Source of the DNA: Bacteroidota bacterium
GTDB lineage: Bacteria > Bacteroidota > Bacteroidia > Chitinophagales > JADIYW01
NCBI GenBank assembly: GCA_963169645.1
Contig: CAUJCO010000014.1
Location: 67,001-131,000, forward strand
Length of the DNA stretch: 64,000 nucleotides
Direction of reading: 5' to 3'
The notes under the pieces are model-generated. The model made no database searches and was not told the DNA's origin. It saw only the letters and a list, made by a program, of their open reading frames with translations. Both the position numbers and the translations under genes were made by a program. This document shows, one piece after another, positions 1-8,441 of the stretch. The first letter of the stretch is position 1; each line of letters opens with the position of its first letter.

Positions 1-212
1 GAACGTCTGTTGGTAGATAAAAACGGGATCCCATATCCACCGCTTACGTTAATATACCAACCTTTTCCTTCCGGTCTTGGTTTGTCACTTTTTTTTGATT
101 TTTTTGATTTTGCCATCGGGTTGAAAGTAATTCCTGAGGTCGAAATATGCTCGTTGGCAAATAATCCAATTGACGACAAGGCGAGTAACCCTGATAGTAT
201 CAATTTCTTCAT
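1..212 (-). CDS. Partial outer membrane beta-barrel protein (N-terminal part)
   Basis: The start codon is ATG at 212-210 and the frame stays open to the left edge, so only about 70 residues are visible. It begins with a signal peptide (MKKLILSGLLALSSIGLF, probable cut after A-N). A short lysine-rich linker follows (KSKKSKKSDKPR), then GWYINVSGGYGIPF. That aromatic/glycine pattern is typical of the first strand of Bacteroidota outer membrane beta-barrel (porin-family) proteins. The function cannot be assigned because the barrel lies outside the window. It lies downstream of the FabG-like gene on the same strand, but a terminator-like hairpin separates them, so it is probably transcribed separately. 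Confidence 0.7.
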   Translation of the reverse strand, partial: MKKLILSGLLALSSIGLFANEHISTSGITFNPMAKSKKSKKSDKPRPEGKGWYINVSGGYGIPFLSTNRR

Positions 213-248
213 AATGGTTCGTTTACGTGTTATTTGGTTATTAAAATG

Positions 249-285
249 AACTTAAAAAAAATACAGCAACGTTAGATACTGTATT
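249..285 (-). terminator. Intrinsic terminator downstream of the FabG-like gene
   Basis: On the minus strand, arms AATACAG and CTGTATT (279-285 and 260-266) enclose a 12-nt loop and are followed by a run of T. It lies 64-100 nt past the stop of the FabG-like gene. The stem is short, so strength is uncertain. Confidence 0.5.
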
Positions 286-348
286 CATTTCATAATATTA
301 CGAATAAAAAACTTAAATAAAAAATAATAGACACATTTTTTTCACATA

Positions 349-1674
349 TTAAGCTCCTATCATACTTCCACCACAAGCACGTATGCATTGACCATTAATT
401 CCATCTGAAAGTGGTGATGCTAAGAACCCAATTAACTCTGCGATATCTTCCGGAACACCACCTTGTTTTAACGTAGATAAACGTCTTCCACCTTCTTTAA
501 TAAAGAATGGTAAATTTTCTGTCATTTTTGTTTCGATAAATCCAGGAGCAACGGCATTAGCATAAATATTTTTATTGGTTGCAGCAACGGCTTGCGTAAA
601 TCCAATAACACCGGATTTAGTTAATGAATAATTTGTTTGTCCCACATTTCCGGCAATACCTGAAATAGAAGATAAACTTACCACTTTGGCATTTTTGGAA
701 AAACCTTTTTGTGCAAATATATCTGTCAAGTTTATCACTGCTTTTAGGTTTACATTCAGAACGGCACGCCATTGGTCAATACTCATTTTTGCGATAGTTT
801 TATCGCGGGTGATACCGGCATTATTTACTAAAATATCCAATTTCCCATACGTGCTAATTACGTAATTTTGTAATTCTTGTGCTGCACCATCTTTTGTAAT
901 ATCTACTAATTTAGCTTCGCCTTCAATTTCTTTTGCTAACGCTTGTGCATCTTCACTCGCCTGAGGTACATCTACAATAATAACTTTTGCACCTTCCCGA
1001 TATAATACTTTTGCGGCTGCAGCACCAATACCACGAGCACCACCTGTAACAATAGCAACTTTCCCTTTTAATAATTGCTGTTGTGATGTCAATGCTTGAC
1101 CATCTGCCGTATTTAACTCTACTACTTGGCCTGTAATAAATGGTGATTTATCACTCAAAAAGAAAGTAGCTGCATTTACAACTTCTTTCGCTTTTACATC
1201 GTCATTCGTAATTTTTAATAAATTTACGGTTACACCTTTTTTGCCACCAATTTCTTTTGATAAGGCACGAGAAAAACCATCAATAGAACGTTGAACAGCA
1301 AAACTGGTGATACTTTCTGTGTCGATTTTTGATACCAAAACAATACGACCATTTGCTGCAATTTTATTAACGGTATTTTTTACTGAAGTAAATAAATCTT
1401 CTAAATCTTCGATAGATTGCATTCCAATGCAACTCACCACTAATCCATCAATAGCTGAATCATAAATTGTAGCAGCATCCGATTTTGCATGTAATAACTG
1501 TTGTATTTCGTGTGAGAAATCAGACTCTTTTCCGGCTACTGCAATTTTTTTATTTTGAAGTTCCGCATCAGAAAAAGCCTGTCCGTTTCTTTTCAAAATT
1601 GGTGGTACAGGTACCGGAATATTCAAAGTTTTTAATACTTGTCTTAACGAGCTATTTTGTAAGTAATCGTTCAT
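349..1674 (-). CDS. High-molecular-weight FabG-like 3-oxoacyl-(ACP/CoA) reductase
   Basis: A 441-residue short-chain dehydrogenase, much longer than ordinary FabG (about 245). The C-terminal half (from about residue 203) is a complete SDR domain: cofactor motif TGGARGIG at 210-217, NNAG at 284-287, and catalytic Ser336, Tyr349, Lys353. The N-terminal half (about 40-195) looks like a second, degenerate Rossmann domain without the Gly motif or YxxxK. This two-domain layout matches the FabG4/HMwFabG class, which reduces 3-oxoacyl-CoA or -ACP with NADH or NADPH. Whether it serves synthesis or degradation is not decided by sequence. It is divergent from a MarR regulator, and its upstream region holds the palindrome AATGCATGCATT, also found before the acyl-CoA dehydrogenase at 4095-5900. 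Co-regulation in fatty acid metabolism is therefore likely. Confidence 0.88.
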   Translation of the reverse strand: MNDYLQNSSLRQVLKTLNIPVPVPPILKRNGQAFSDAELQNKKIAVAGKESDFSHEIQQLLHAKSDAATIYDSAIDGLVVSCIGMQSIEDLEDLFTSVKNTVNKIAANGRIVLVSKIDTESITSFAVQRSIDGFSRALSKEIGGKKGVTVNLLKITNDDVKAKEVVNAATFFLSDKSPFITGQVVELNTADGQALTSQQQLLKGKVAIVTGGARGIGAAAAKVLYREGAKVIIVDVPQASEDAQALAKEIEGEAKLVDITKDGAAQELQNYVISTYGKLDILVNNAGITRDKTIAKMSIDQWRAVLNVNLKAVINLTDIFAQKGFSKNAKVVSLSSISGIAGNVGQTNYSLTKSGVIGFTQAVAATNKNIYANAVAPGFIETKMTENLPFFIKEGGRRLSTLKQGGVPEDIAELIGFLASPLSDGINGQCIRACGGSMIGA

Positions 1675-1796
1675 TTTTATTATTTTTTAAATTGGATAAA
1701 TTAATATGTAAACATACGAAAATACCGATTGATAATTGCTGAAATTATGATACAGCACCCATTTCTTAACGATTGAATAAAATTTAACAAAAATTC

Positions 1797-1808
1797 AATG
1801 CATGCATT
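1797..1808. promoter_or_regulatory. Palindromic operator AATGCATGCATT, probable MarR site
   Basis: A perfect 12-bp palindrome between the divergent FabG-like and marR genes. The same 12 bp occur before the acyl-CoA dehydrogenase (5955-5966). Read toward each target gene, both copies are followed by TGA, a T-rich stretch of 11-13 nt, then ATTTTATTCA, so site and promoter core appear conserved together. Binding by the adjacent MarR protein is inferred. Confidence 0.6.
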
Positions 1809-1858
1809 TATTTTTTATTCTGTATTATGTACTTTTTGATACTTTATTTTATATTTTT

Positions 1859-1870
1859 AATGCATGGATT
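1859..1870. promoter_or_regulatory. Second operator-like site overlapping the marR start codon
   Basis: AATGCATGGATT differs at one position from the palindrome at 1797-1808 and contains the marR ATG (1864-1866). The two sites are 62 bp apart centre to centre, about six helical turns, which would suit autorepression. It could be chance, since the sequence is also coding. Confidence 0.4.
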
Positions 1871-2322
1871 TATTTCAGCAGACAGCCGACAAAATGGTGT
1901 TGTATCATTTGCGTACTTCATGGTTAAATTTATCAAAAGCATTTAACGATAAAGCATCTCAATACAACGGTACAATTTCAATGGCATTTATTCTAATGGC
2001 AATATATGAAGAAGATGGTGTGCCTGTAACTAAAATTGCACCCAGAATTGGAATGGAACCTAATAGCTTGTCGCGCACACTAAATACATTGGAAGAAAAT
2101 GGATTTTTACTTCGAAAGCCGGATGAAAACGACCAACGAAAAGTATTAGTATATCTTACAGAAGCCGGAAAGAAACACAGAAAAATTGCCTTAAAAACCG
2201 TATTTGATTTAGAGAAAAAAATAACTGAAAAATTGTCGCCAAAACAACTGAAAGCATTTACAGATGTTATAGAGCAAGTCAGTGATGCCTTAGATGAATT
2301 TGGCAAGCAGATGGAAAAATAA
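1864..2322 (+). CDS. MarR family transcriptional regulator
   Basis: A 152-residue protein with the MarR winged-helix layout. It has an N-terminal dimerisation helix, a helix-turn-helix around IAPRIGMEPNSLSRTLNTLE, and a wing with the family signature DENDQRKVLVYLTEAGKK, then C-terminal helices. MarR dimers bind palindromes and usually repress neighbouring genes, often releasing DNA on binding a small ligand. Here the neighbour is a divergent FabG-like reductase. The palindrome AATGCATGCATT in the shared promoter region recurs before an acyl-CoA dehydrogenase, so the ligand may be an acyl-CoA or fatty acid (inference). A near-copy of the palindrome overlaps its own start codon. Confidence 0.9.
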   Translation: MDLFQQTADKMVLYHLRTSWLNLSKAFNDKASQYNGTISMAFILMAIYEEDGVPVTKIAPRIGMEPNSLSRTLNTLEENGFLLRKPDENDQRKVLVYLTEAGKKHRKIALKTVFDLEKKITEKLSPKQLKAFTDVIEQVSDALDEFGKQMEK

Positions 2323-2377
2323 TTTGCGGCGAAGAAATAGTAAACTACCATAGTTTACTGTATTTCTAATAAAAATC

Positions 2378-3229
2378 TTATTCTATTTTTAGTTGTTCTA
2401 TTAAATCTAAGAAATATGATTTACTCCAAATTTTAATGGATGCATCATTGCGTATAAACCGAACCACATCTTCTTTTACATTCTCTATTGAAATTGTTTC
2501 AATTCTATTTTGGAGTAATTGTAAAATCTCTTGATTAGAAATTGTACTTTTTTGCCAATCACCGGTATCCTTCGCTCGCTGTAAAAAATGTGCTTTGCTT
2601 AGCGGAATGCTGTTTTTTATATACCATTCTAAATCATACCAATCTCTGCCTTTTACTCTGTTTTTCCATTTCCTAAACAACAATGCATGTACTTTACCTG
2701 CAAATAAACTCGACTTTGTAAAGCATTTTACATAAAATGAAAACGGACGAAGCAATAATTTCTCTTCTGTATCAAAACCTTGTGGCGGGTTACAATCTAC
2801 TTCCATTTTTATTTTTATCGATTTGTTTGATTTAATGCCGGCTTGTTTCACAATATCTTCCAAAACCAATTCTTTCCAAATTGTATCCTGTTTTAGAAAC
2901 GCAGATTCTATTGCTGTTTTTATTCTTTTATTTTTTTCTTTAATGCTTACACGAATTCCATTTGCTTCAAATTCGGTAGTAATGGCAGCAAAATAAGGCT
3001 CTAATGAGAATGAAGCGTTTTTCTTCAACAATGAAAAATCTAAATCTTCTGAATATCTATCCAACCCATAAAAAATGCGAAGTGCCGTACCGCCATAAAA
3101 GGCTGCTTGTTCAAAAAAATCGGTACGCGATAAACCTGCTAGTGTTATCTCTTGCATAATTTCTCGCATAGCCGACAAAACTTCCTCTTCATTTTTAGGA
3201 TTATATTCTTCAATCCATGCTTTTATCAT
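2378..3229 (-). CDS. abiEii: AbiEii/AbiGii family nucleotidyltransferase toxin
   Basis: A 283-residue protein with the DNA polymerase beta-like nucleotidyltransferase fold of AbiEii toxins. The first motif is GGTALR (46-51) followed by SEDLDFSL (60-67), which supplies the metal-binding acidic pair. A further conserved acidic strand (IKIKMEVDC) and the C-terminal motif KVHALL...GRDWYDLEWYI complete the family pattern. AbiEii proteins are the toxin half of type IV toxin-antitoxin systems and can act in phage abortive infection; some relatives transfer nucleotides to tRNA. The start overlaps the antitoxin stop by 4 nt (ATGA), the usual antitoxin-first operon. All motifs look intact, so the system is probably functional. 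Confidence 0.9.
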   Translation of the reverse strand: MIKAWIEEYNPKNEEEVLSAMREIMQEITLAGLSRTDFFEQAAFYGGTALRIFYGLDRYSEDLDFSLLKKNASFSLEPYFAAITTEFEANGIRVSIKEKNKRIKTAIESAFLKQDTIWKELVLEDIVKQAGIKSNKSIKIKMEVDCNPPQGFDTEEKLLLRPFSFYVKCFTKSSLFAGKVHALLFRKWKNRVKGRDWYDLEWYIKNSIPLSKAHFLQRAKDTGDWQKSTISNQEILQLLQNRIETISIENVKEDVVRFIRNDASIKIWSKSYFLDLIEQLKIE

Positions 3230-3864
3230 AACGATTCTAAAGTTTTAACAAGCATACGCAAACTGTTTTTTTTAGGTGCATCTTCTATCCATGAAAAAAT
3301 TTGTGTTCGATTCAAGGTGGACAATACTTCTTCATCTATTCGCATGTCATCTATTAAAAAATCCAACGTTTGACGCACACTTCGTAATAAAATTCCGGAA
3401 GTAAGAATTATCTTATCACAAATGGCTTTTTCAGGCGATGCAATTAATGCTGTTTGTTGAGTAGTAAGTTGTACACTTCTTATTCCGAACGAATAATACG
3501 GAGCCGATACATGTAAAAATGAAAACCGACCTAAATCGTTTGTATAAACTTTGGAGGTTTTAAGTGTAACAGAGCTGATTTCAAATACACGCTCCGGGAT
3601 TAATTGCCAATAAGCTAAAGCAGATTCTAAAGATACATAACTTGGACCTCTTAAATGATTCGCTATAAGGAAAGCATTGGGTACTGGCAATTCTGTTTCA
3701 GGGCCCGGCACATACAAACCCCTACGGACTGCTATCAATTCTCCATTTCTTACCAACTCACTTATTTTATCGTTTGGACGATTATATTCCGGTAACATTT
3801 CCTCTACTATCTGATGAGAAATGGGCATCTCTGCATACGCTTTTACCTTTTTATAAAAGTTCAT
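3226..3864 (-). CDS. abiEi: AbiEi antitoxin, transcriptional autoregulator
   Basis: A 212-residue protein upstream of and overlapping the AbiEii toxin. The N-terminal winged-helix part contains KISELVRNGELIAVRRGLY, the signature of the AbiEi antitoxin wHTH. The rest is the C-terminal antitoxin domain, including SYVSLESALAYWQLIPE and an SPEKAICDKI segment. In characterised AbiE systems the antitoxin does not bind the toxin directly, and it represses its own operon by binding inverted repeats. Two near-identical palindromes stand directly upstream here (3884-3906 and 3948-3968), which fits that model well. Confidence 0.9.
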   Translation of the reverse strand: MNFYKKVKAYAEMPISHQIVEEMLPEYNRPNDKISELVRNGELIAVRRGLYVPGPETELPVPNAFLIANHLRGPSYVSLESALAYWQLIPERVFEISSVTLKTSKVYTNDLGRFSFLHVSAPYYSFGIRSVQLTTQQTALIASPEKAICDKIILTSGILLRSVRQTLDFLIDDMRIDEEVLSTLNRTQIFSWIEDAPKKNSLRMLVKTLESL

Positions 3865-3883
3865 ACTGTTAATTTACAACACA

Positions 3884-3906
3884 ATAATCGGAATTATTCC
3901 GATTAT
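3884..3906. promoter_or_regulatory. AbiEi operator-like palindrome, proximal
   Basis: Arms ATAATCGGAAT and ATTCCGATTAT flank a single central T, giving a perfect 23-bp palindrome 20 bp upstream of the antitoxin start codon. A second copy lies 63 bp further upstream. Confidence 0.75.
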
Positions 3907-3947
3907 ATGCAAGCTTTTTAACATATTTATGTAAAAATAAGACATGT

Positions 3948-3968
3948 TAATCGGAATAATTCCGATTA
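3948..3968. promoter_or_regulatory. AbiEi operator-like palindrome, distal
   Basis: Arms TAATCGGAAT and ATTCCGATTA around a central A. It is identical to the proximal site except for that centre base and one outer pair. Centre-to-centre distance is 63 bp, six turns of B-DNA, so two dimers would sit on one face. Confidence 0.75.
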
Positions 3969-4039
3969 TGCATACAATATTTTACATAAACAGATAGAAA
4001 ATTATAATTTTTACTAAATTTAATTGGATAGATAAAACA

Positions 4040-4067
4040 AAAAAAAGAGGCTGAATCTTCAGCCTCT
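4040..4067 (-). terminator. Intrinsic terminator of the acyl-CoA dehydrogenase gene
   Basis: Arms AGAGGCTGAA and TTCAGCCTCT with a 2-nt centre (4046-4067). On the minus strand the hairpin is followed by a long T run. It begins 28 nt after the stop codon of the minus-strand gene at 4095. Confidence 0.85.
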
Positions 4068-4094
4068 TTGAATAAGTAATAAATTCTAAAAATA

Positions 4095-5900
4095 TTAGAA
4101 TGGATATTGATTTGCAGCAATTACAGCATCTGCAATAGCGCGACGTGTATCTTTTGGATTAATATCGTAATTTTTCAATAAAGAACCTATCACACGTTTC
4201 ATTGTAAATTTCTCAACACCGGATGAATAGCTATCGATAGCATTATCTGCTGCTTTACGAGCAATATCTAATGCCTCATAAACATACAATTGAGTCATCT
4301 TAGTTTTTATTTTCAACTCATCTTTATCCGTATCTTTATTTGCTTTCAATTTTTTAGTACGTAAGATAGCAGATTCTGCCATGAACGCAACCGCCATAAT
4401 ATCTGCTAAATTCATTACGATTTCTTGCTCATCCACTAATTTCGTTTTTAATTTTCTACCTGCAGCACCTGTAATAATCATAAATACAGATTTCAAGTTC
4501 GAAACGATTTCACTCTCTTCAGCTAAGAAACCATTATTAAATGGATTGAAGTTTTGAGCGATACCTAACGGAATAGTTTTCATTGCATCATTAATCTTCA
4601 ATTCTTTTGTTTGGAAAGCACGTTTGTAAAACTCAGCCAATGCCAACATTCTATTGATTTCATTTGTACCTTCATAGATTTTTGTAATACGAGCATCTCT
4701 ATAAGCCATTTCCACACCTGTTTCCATAGAGTAACCCATTCCACCGTGTACTTGGATTGCCTCATCGGCTGCCCAGCAAACAGCATCAGAACCTTGTACT
4801 TTTAAGATGGCACACTCAATTGCATACTCACGCATAGAGTTAATTTTCGCATCGTTCTCAGATGCACCAGCTGCTAAGAATTCTTTGTATTTTTTATCTA
4901 CTTCAGCACCTACTCTGTACACCGCAGATTCGTTAACGTATGCTAACATTGCCATTTGGCCTAATTTATATTTAATAGCACCAAACTCTGCAATCGGTTT
5001 TTCAAATTGGATACGTTGGTTTGCATACTCTACTGATTTTGTAACGCCAAATTTGATTCCACCTACGCCACCGGCACCAATTTTAATACGTCCGTTATTC
5101 AAGATGTTTAATGCCATATTGAATCCTTTACCACGCTCTCCTAACAAGTTTTCTTTTGGAATAGGTACATTATTGAAAAATAATTGAACTGTTGAAGAAG
5201 CTTTGATACCCATTTTCTTTTCTTCTTTTCCGATTTCGATACCGCCGAATTCTTTTTCTACAATGAAAGCAGACAAACGCTCATCGTTATCAATTTTTGC
5301 AAAGATGATGAAGATATCCGCAAAACCACCATTGGTGATCCACATTTTTTGTCCATTCAAAATATAATGTGTGCCTTCCTTATTTAATACGGCTTGAGAT
5401 TTAGCTGAATTTGCATCAGAACCTGAACTTGGTTCTGTTAATGCATACGAACAAGCATATTCACCTGTTGCAATTTTTGGCAAATATTTTTCTTTTTGTT
5501 CTTGAGTTCCGTAAAATACAATTGGCAAAGAACCAATAGATACTTGAGCACCTACAGTTGTTGCGAAAGACAAACCAACGGATAATGCTTCTGTATACAA
5601 TAATCCTGTATTAAAATCGGCACCCATTCCACCAAATTCTTCCGGAATAGAAATACCATACAAGCCTAATTCTCCGGCTTTTTTAAATAATTCCAATACT
5701 AATTCTCTGTCTTTTTCAGCATCTAAAAGTGCTGCACGCTCGATACCTAAACCGTGAATTTCCTGCATACAGAAATCACGTACGGTTTGCCACACCATTC
5801 TCTGCTCTTCGGTAAATTCTTCCGGAATAAAAACATCTTTTATATCTGTTTCTGTAAACAAGAAATTACCACCAATTAATTTACTTTTTGTCGTTGCCAT
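4095..5900 (-). CDS. Acyl-CoA dehydrogenase family protein
   Basis: A 601-residue FAD flavoprotein that oxidises acyl-CoA to trans-2-enoyl-CoA in beta-oxidation. The standard fold is complete: an N-terminal helical domain, the FAD/substrate motif ALTEPSSGSDANS, the motif KMWITNGGFADI, and the C-terminal motif with catalytic glutamate in RITKIYEGTNEINRML. About 170 residues follow that glutamate, so it belongs to the long VLCAD/ACAD9-like group rather than the 380-residue short-chain group. It stands alone, with its own terminator. The palindrome CAATGCATGCATTG lies upstream and matches the site at the FabG-like/marR promoter, which suggests MarR control. Confidence 0.92.
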   Translation of the reverse strand: MATTKSKLIGGNFLFTETDIKDVFIPEEFTEEQRMVWQTVRDFCMQEIHGLGIERAALLDAEKDRELVLELFKKAGELGLYGISIPEEFGGMGADFNTGLLYTEALSVGLSFATTVGAQVSIGSLPIVFYGTQEQKEKYLPKIATGEYACSYALTEPSSGSDANSAKSQAVLNKEGTHYILNGQKMWITNGGFADIFIIFAKIDNDERLSAFIVEKEFGGIEIGKEEKKMGIKASSTVQLFFNNVPIPKENLLGERGKGFNMALNILNNGRIKIGAGGVGGIKFGVTKSVEYANQRIQFEKPIAEFGAIKYKLGQMAMLAYVNESAVYRVGAEVDKKYKEFLAAGASENDAKINSMREYAIECAILKVQGSDAVCWAADEAIQVHGGMGYSMETGVEMAYRDARITKIYEGTNEINRMLALAEFYKRAFQTKELKINDAMKTIPLGIAQNFNPFNNGFLAEESEIVSNLKSVFMIITGAAGRKLKTKLVDEQEIVMNLADIMAVAFMAESAILRTKKLKANKDTDKDELKIKTKMTQLYVYEALDIARKAADNAIDSYSSGVEKFTMKRVIGSLLKNYDINPKDTRRAIADAVIAANQYPF

Positions 5901-5953
5901 TATATTGATTTTAAAAATTTAAAATATGGATGAATAAAATTAGTATAAAAAAA

Positions 5954-5967
5954 TCAATGCATGCATT
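5954..5967. promoter_or_regulatory. Palindromic operator CAATGCATGCATTG before acyl-CoA dehydrogenase
   Basis: A perfect 14-bp palindrome 54 bp upstream of the gene start. It contains the 12-bp sequence found at 1797-1808. On the gene's strand a TAATTTTA element, close to TAnnTTTG, lies 12 nt downstream, so a bound repressor would cover the promoter spacer. Confidence 0.6.
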
Positions 5968-6114
5968 GGATTAATGTAAATTTAATGCTATAGTGAAAAT
6001 AATTAATCTGAGTAAAGTTAGTTGCTAATTTACAAAGTGGCACGATATGCAATTTAATTAACATCTTTATATCCAAACAATACAAAAATGGATACGAATT
6101 AAATCAGATTAATT

Positions 6115-6122
6115 TACATTTG
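6115..6122 (+). promoter_or_regulatory. Probable -7 element TACATTTG
   Basis: An exact match to the Bacteroidota -7 consensus TAnnTTTG, 23 nt before the ATG at 6146. No clear TTG is seen at the expected -33 position. Confidence 0.45.
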
Positions 6123-6145
6123 TAGTATAAATAATACAATTTAAT

Positions 6146-8362
6146 ATGATTTCGAAAAAAATATCCATCTTATTCATTTACGTATTTCTGATGTTTGTCT
6201 CAAAAGCGAATGATACCTTAGAAATCAATTCTGTTGTAACGAATGCTATTTATCCCAATAAATTTACCGGAATAAGTAGCATGACGATGTATGAACACAT
6301 AGACACCATCTACAATCCTAATACACATACATTTACTTCCAAAATATTTGACACGATATATAATCTGATAAAACCGCTTAACTTAAAAGTTTTTCGATTT
6401 CCGGGCGGAACAATTGGCAACTATTATCATTTTTATGGTAAAGGGCACGGCATCGACACATCCGAAACCACCTGTGCTACCGGAAGAATTGGAGAAGCTG
6501 CCTTTGCCAACCAACATCTTGGATTTGACCAAAAAGCAGATCGAAACATCATTGAATTTTTTAAAGAAGAAATAGATACACTAAAAAAATATGGCGACAA
6601 TATTGGTGTATGTTATCGAATAAATTCGCATACGCATTTTTACAAAGGCGATTTAAAAAAACATACGGATTCTATCCAATATCTCATCTCAAAATATTTC
6701 ACTACCGATACGGCTTTTTTAAGCACGAATGGTAACACGTTAGATAGTACTAAAATAAATACAATGGTGAGCAAATTACTCACGATACAAAGCGATCCAA
6801 TATATATCCGAATTAAGAAAAAGCTCATTTCGGATAGTGCATTTTATTATCGATTTAAAGAAAACACAGACGCTGTTTCCTATTTAAAAAATAATAGAAT
6901 TAATATTTTGGGTGCAGAAATTGGAAATGAAACATATGCTGAATACGTAGTATTTGATGATGATTTGAACTATTTAGGTTATGATTGCACCAATGTGCCA
7001 CCTAATTTCCATTACGATTTATGGCAATTACCGGTTCGATATTACATAGAAGGAATGCTAAAAAATAATCTATTAGTTTCATTATATGCTGACACGCTTA
7101 AATCTCGGTTTAATATCTATTCGGCGGTGCCTGCAAATAATGGATTTAACTATCTCACGTTAGATAATCAATACAATCCGGTGCATATAAAACCGTATGA
7201 TTTGACGGTGAAAAAAAGCGATTTATGGAATAAATATTTTGCATCACAAAACAATGTATCCGCATTAATTCCACACATTTATAGCCAGGAATTTATGAGT
7301 TGTTCTACTTATATGAATGCTGATTCTACCTACAATTTGCCGTTTTCGGAAATCAACAAAATTGCTACCCGTTTTTACAAATATTATATCGATACATTGC
7401 TCGTTTATAATTTAAAACGATTTAACTTTTATGCCAATAACAAACCACTTTGGATAACAGAATGGAATTTTTCGGAAGGTAGTTTTGCCAATAACACCTT
7501 TTTGCACGCCTTTTACGATTATTACTTTATACGCAAGATGGTAGATATTCATGATTTTTCAACTAATTACGTACAAATTCTTTTATATCATCACCTTAGT
7601 GGCGGAAGTCATACTTGGCCAATAATTAGAACCAGAATAACCGGTCATCAATTTAATACACAAAAACAAATTACCTATTCACCTTTTTACATTTGGAGTA
7701 ACACCATTAACAAACACGTAAAACGATTAAAAACACCATTTTGGAATACAAATCCAAATACTATCATAGATGCATTTATTGATTCATCTAAACAAAATAT
7801 TATTATTCAATATGCTAATATGGATACGAATACTCATTTTATTGATTTAAAAAATCTCATTATCAAAAACAATCTTTTATCTAAAGAATTTAGTATTGAT
7901 AAGATAGATTATTACCAATTAGATGCGGCATCTATTTTATCGACAAACTACACAACTTGCTCATTTTTTACTGAGCCAAATTATGCTACGAGTTATCAAA
8001 TTTTGGAAGATACACTTGCATCCACAGACACCTTATTTTTACCGGGAATTTCGATGGGAAAATTCACCTTACATTTAAAAAACAAAGTGAACACAGCAAT
8101 TCCTAAATCTTCTAAGAAAAATGGATTTTCACTTTATCCTAATCCATCACAAAATACGCTTATTGTACAGTTGCAAAATCAAAATATGGTTTTCCCGCTT
8201 ACCTACACTATTTATGACAGTTTAGGAAAGCTTATTTTAAGTGATGCAATTACGGAACTGCAATCCACAATTGATATTTCGTCTATTGCACAAGGTTGGT
8301 ATCAACTCCAGCTCACTAAAAACGGACAACACCTTGATACTAAGAGCTTTATTAAAATGTAA
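6146..8362 (+). CDS. Secreted glycoside hydrolase-like protein with T9SS C-terminal domain
   Basis: A 738-residue exported protein with an N-terminal signal peptide (hydrophobic residues 7-19, then SKAND). The central region resembles a clan-A TIM-barrel glycosidase: FRFPGGTIGNYYH (83-95), a candidate acid/base glutamate in EIGNE (Glu262), and a candidate nucleophile in WITEWN (Glu439). The PGG and GNE motifs recall GH51/GH39/GH79 arabinofuranosidase- or glucuronidase-type enzymes, but the family is not certain and large segments are unfamiliar. The last 80 or so residues (about 656-738, starting NGFSLYPNPS, ending near FIKM) form a type A T9SS sorting domain, so the protein should be secreted or surface-bound. 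The substrate is unknown. Confidence 0.72.
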   Translation: MISKKISILFIYVFLMFVSKANDTLEINSVVTNAIYPNKFTGISSMTMYEHIDTIYNPNTHTFTSKIFDTIYNLIKPLNLKVFRFPGGTIGNYYHFYGKGHGIDTSETTCATGRIGEAAFANQHLGFDQKADRNIIEFFKEEIDTLKKYGDNIGVCYRINSHTHFYKGDLKKHTDSIQYLISKYFTTDTAFLSTNGNTLDSTKINTMVSKLLTIQSDPIYIRIKKKLISDSAFYYRFKENTDAVSYLKNNRINILGAEIGNETYAEYVVFDDDLNYLGYDCTNVPPNFHYDLWQLPVRYYIEGMLKNNLLVSLYADTLKSRFNIYSAVPANNGFNYLTLDNQYNPVHIKPYDLTVKKSDLWNKYFASQNNVSALIPHIYSQEFMSCSTYMNADSTYNLPFSEINKIATRFYKYYIDTLLVYNLKRFNFYANNKPLWITEWNFSEGSFANNTFLHAFYDYYFIRKMVDIHDFSTNYVQILLYHHLSGGSHTWPIIRTRITGHQFNTQKQITYSPFYIWSNTINKHVKRLKTPFWNTNPNTIIDAFIDSSKQNIIIQYANMDTNTHFIDLKNLIIKNNLLSKEFSIDKIDYYQLDAASILSTNYTTCSFFTEPNYATSYQILEDTLASTDTLFLPGISMGKFTLHLKNKVNTAIPKSSKKNGFSLYPNPSQNTLIVQLQNQNMVFPLTYTIYDSLGKLILSDAITELQSTIDISSIAQGWYQLQLTKNGQHLDTKSFIKM

Positions 8363-8385
8363 ATTCTTTTTAACAAGTTTTTAAC

Positions 8386-8407
8386 TGCAACTCAGTTGCA
8401 TTTATTT
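8386..8407 (+). terminator. Weak terminator-like hairpin
   Basis: TGCAAC, loop TCA, GTTGCA, then TTTATTT, 24 nt after the preceding stop. The stem is only 6 bp and the T run is broken, so transcription may continue into the NlpC/P60 gene. Confidence 0.4.
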
Positions 8408-8441
8408 GGCTCACTGAATTGTGGTAAGTATTTTTATGTTC

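Noticed and set aside
1959-2351. Minus-strand ORF of 130 codons antisense to marR
   Set aside because: It is a shadow of the well-supported MarR gene and has no recognisable domain.
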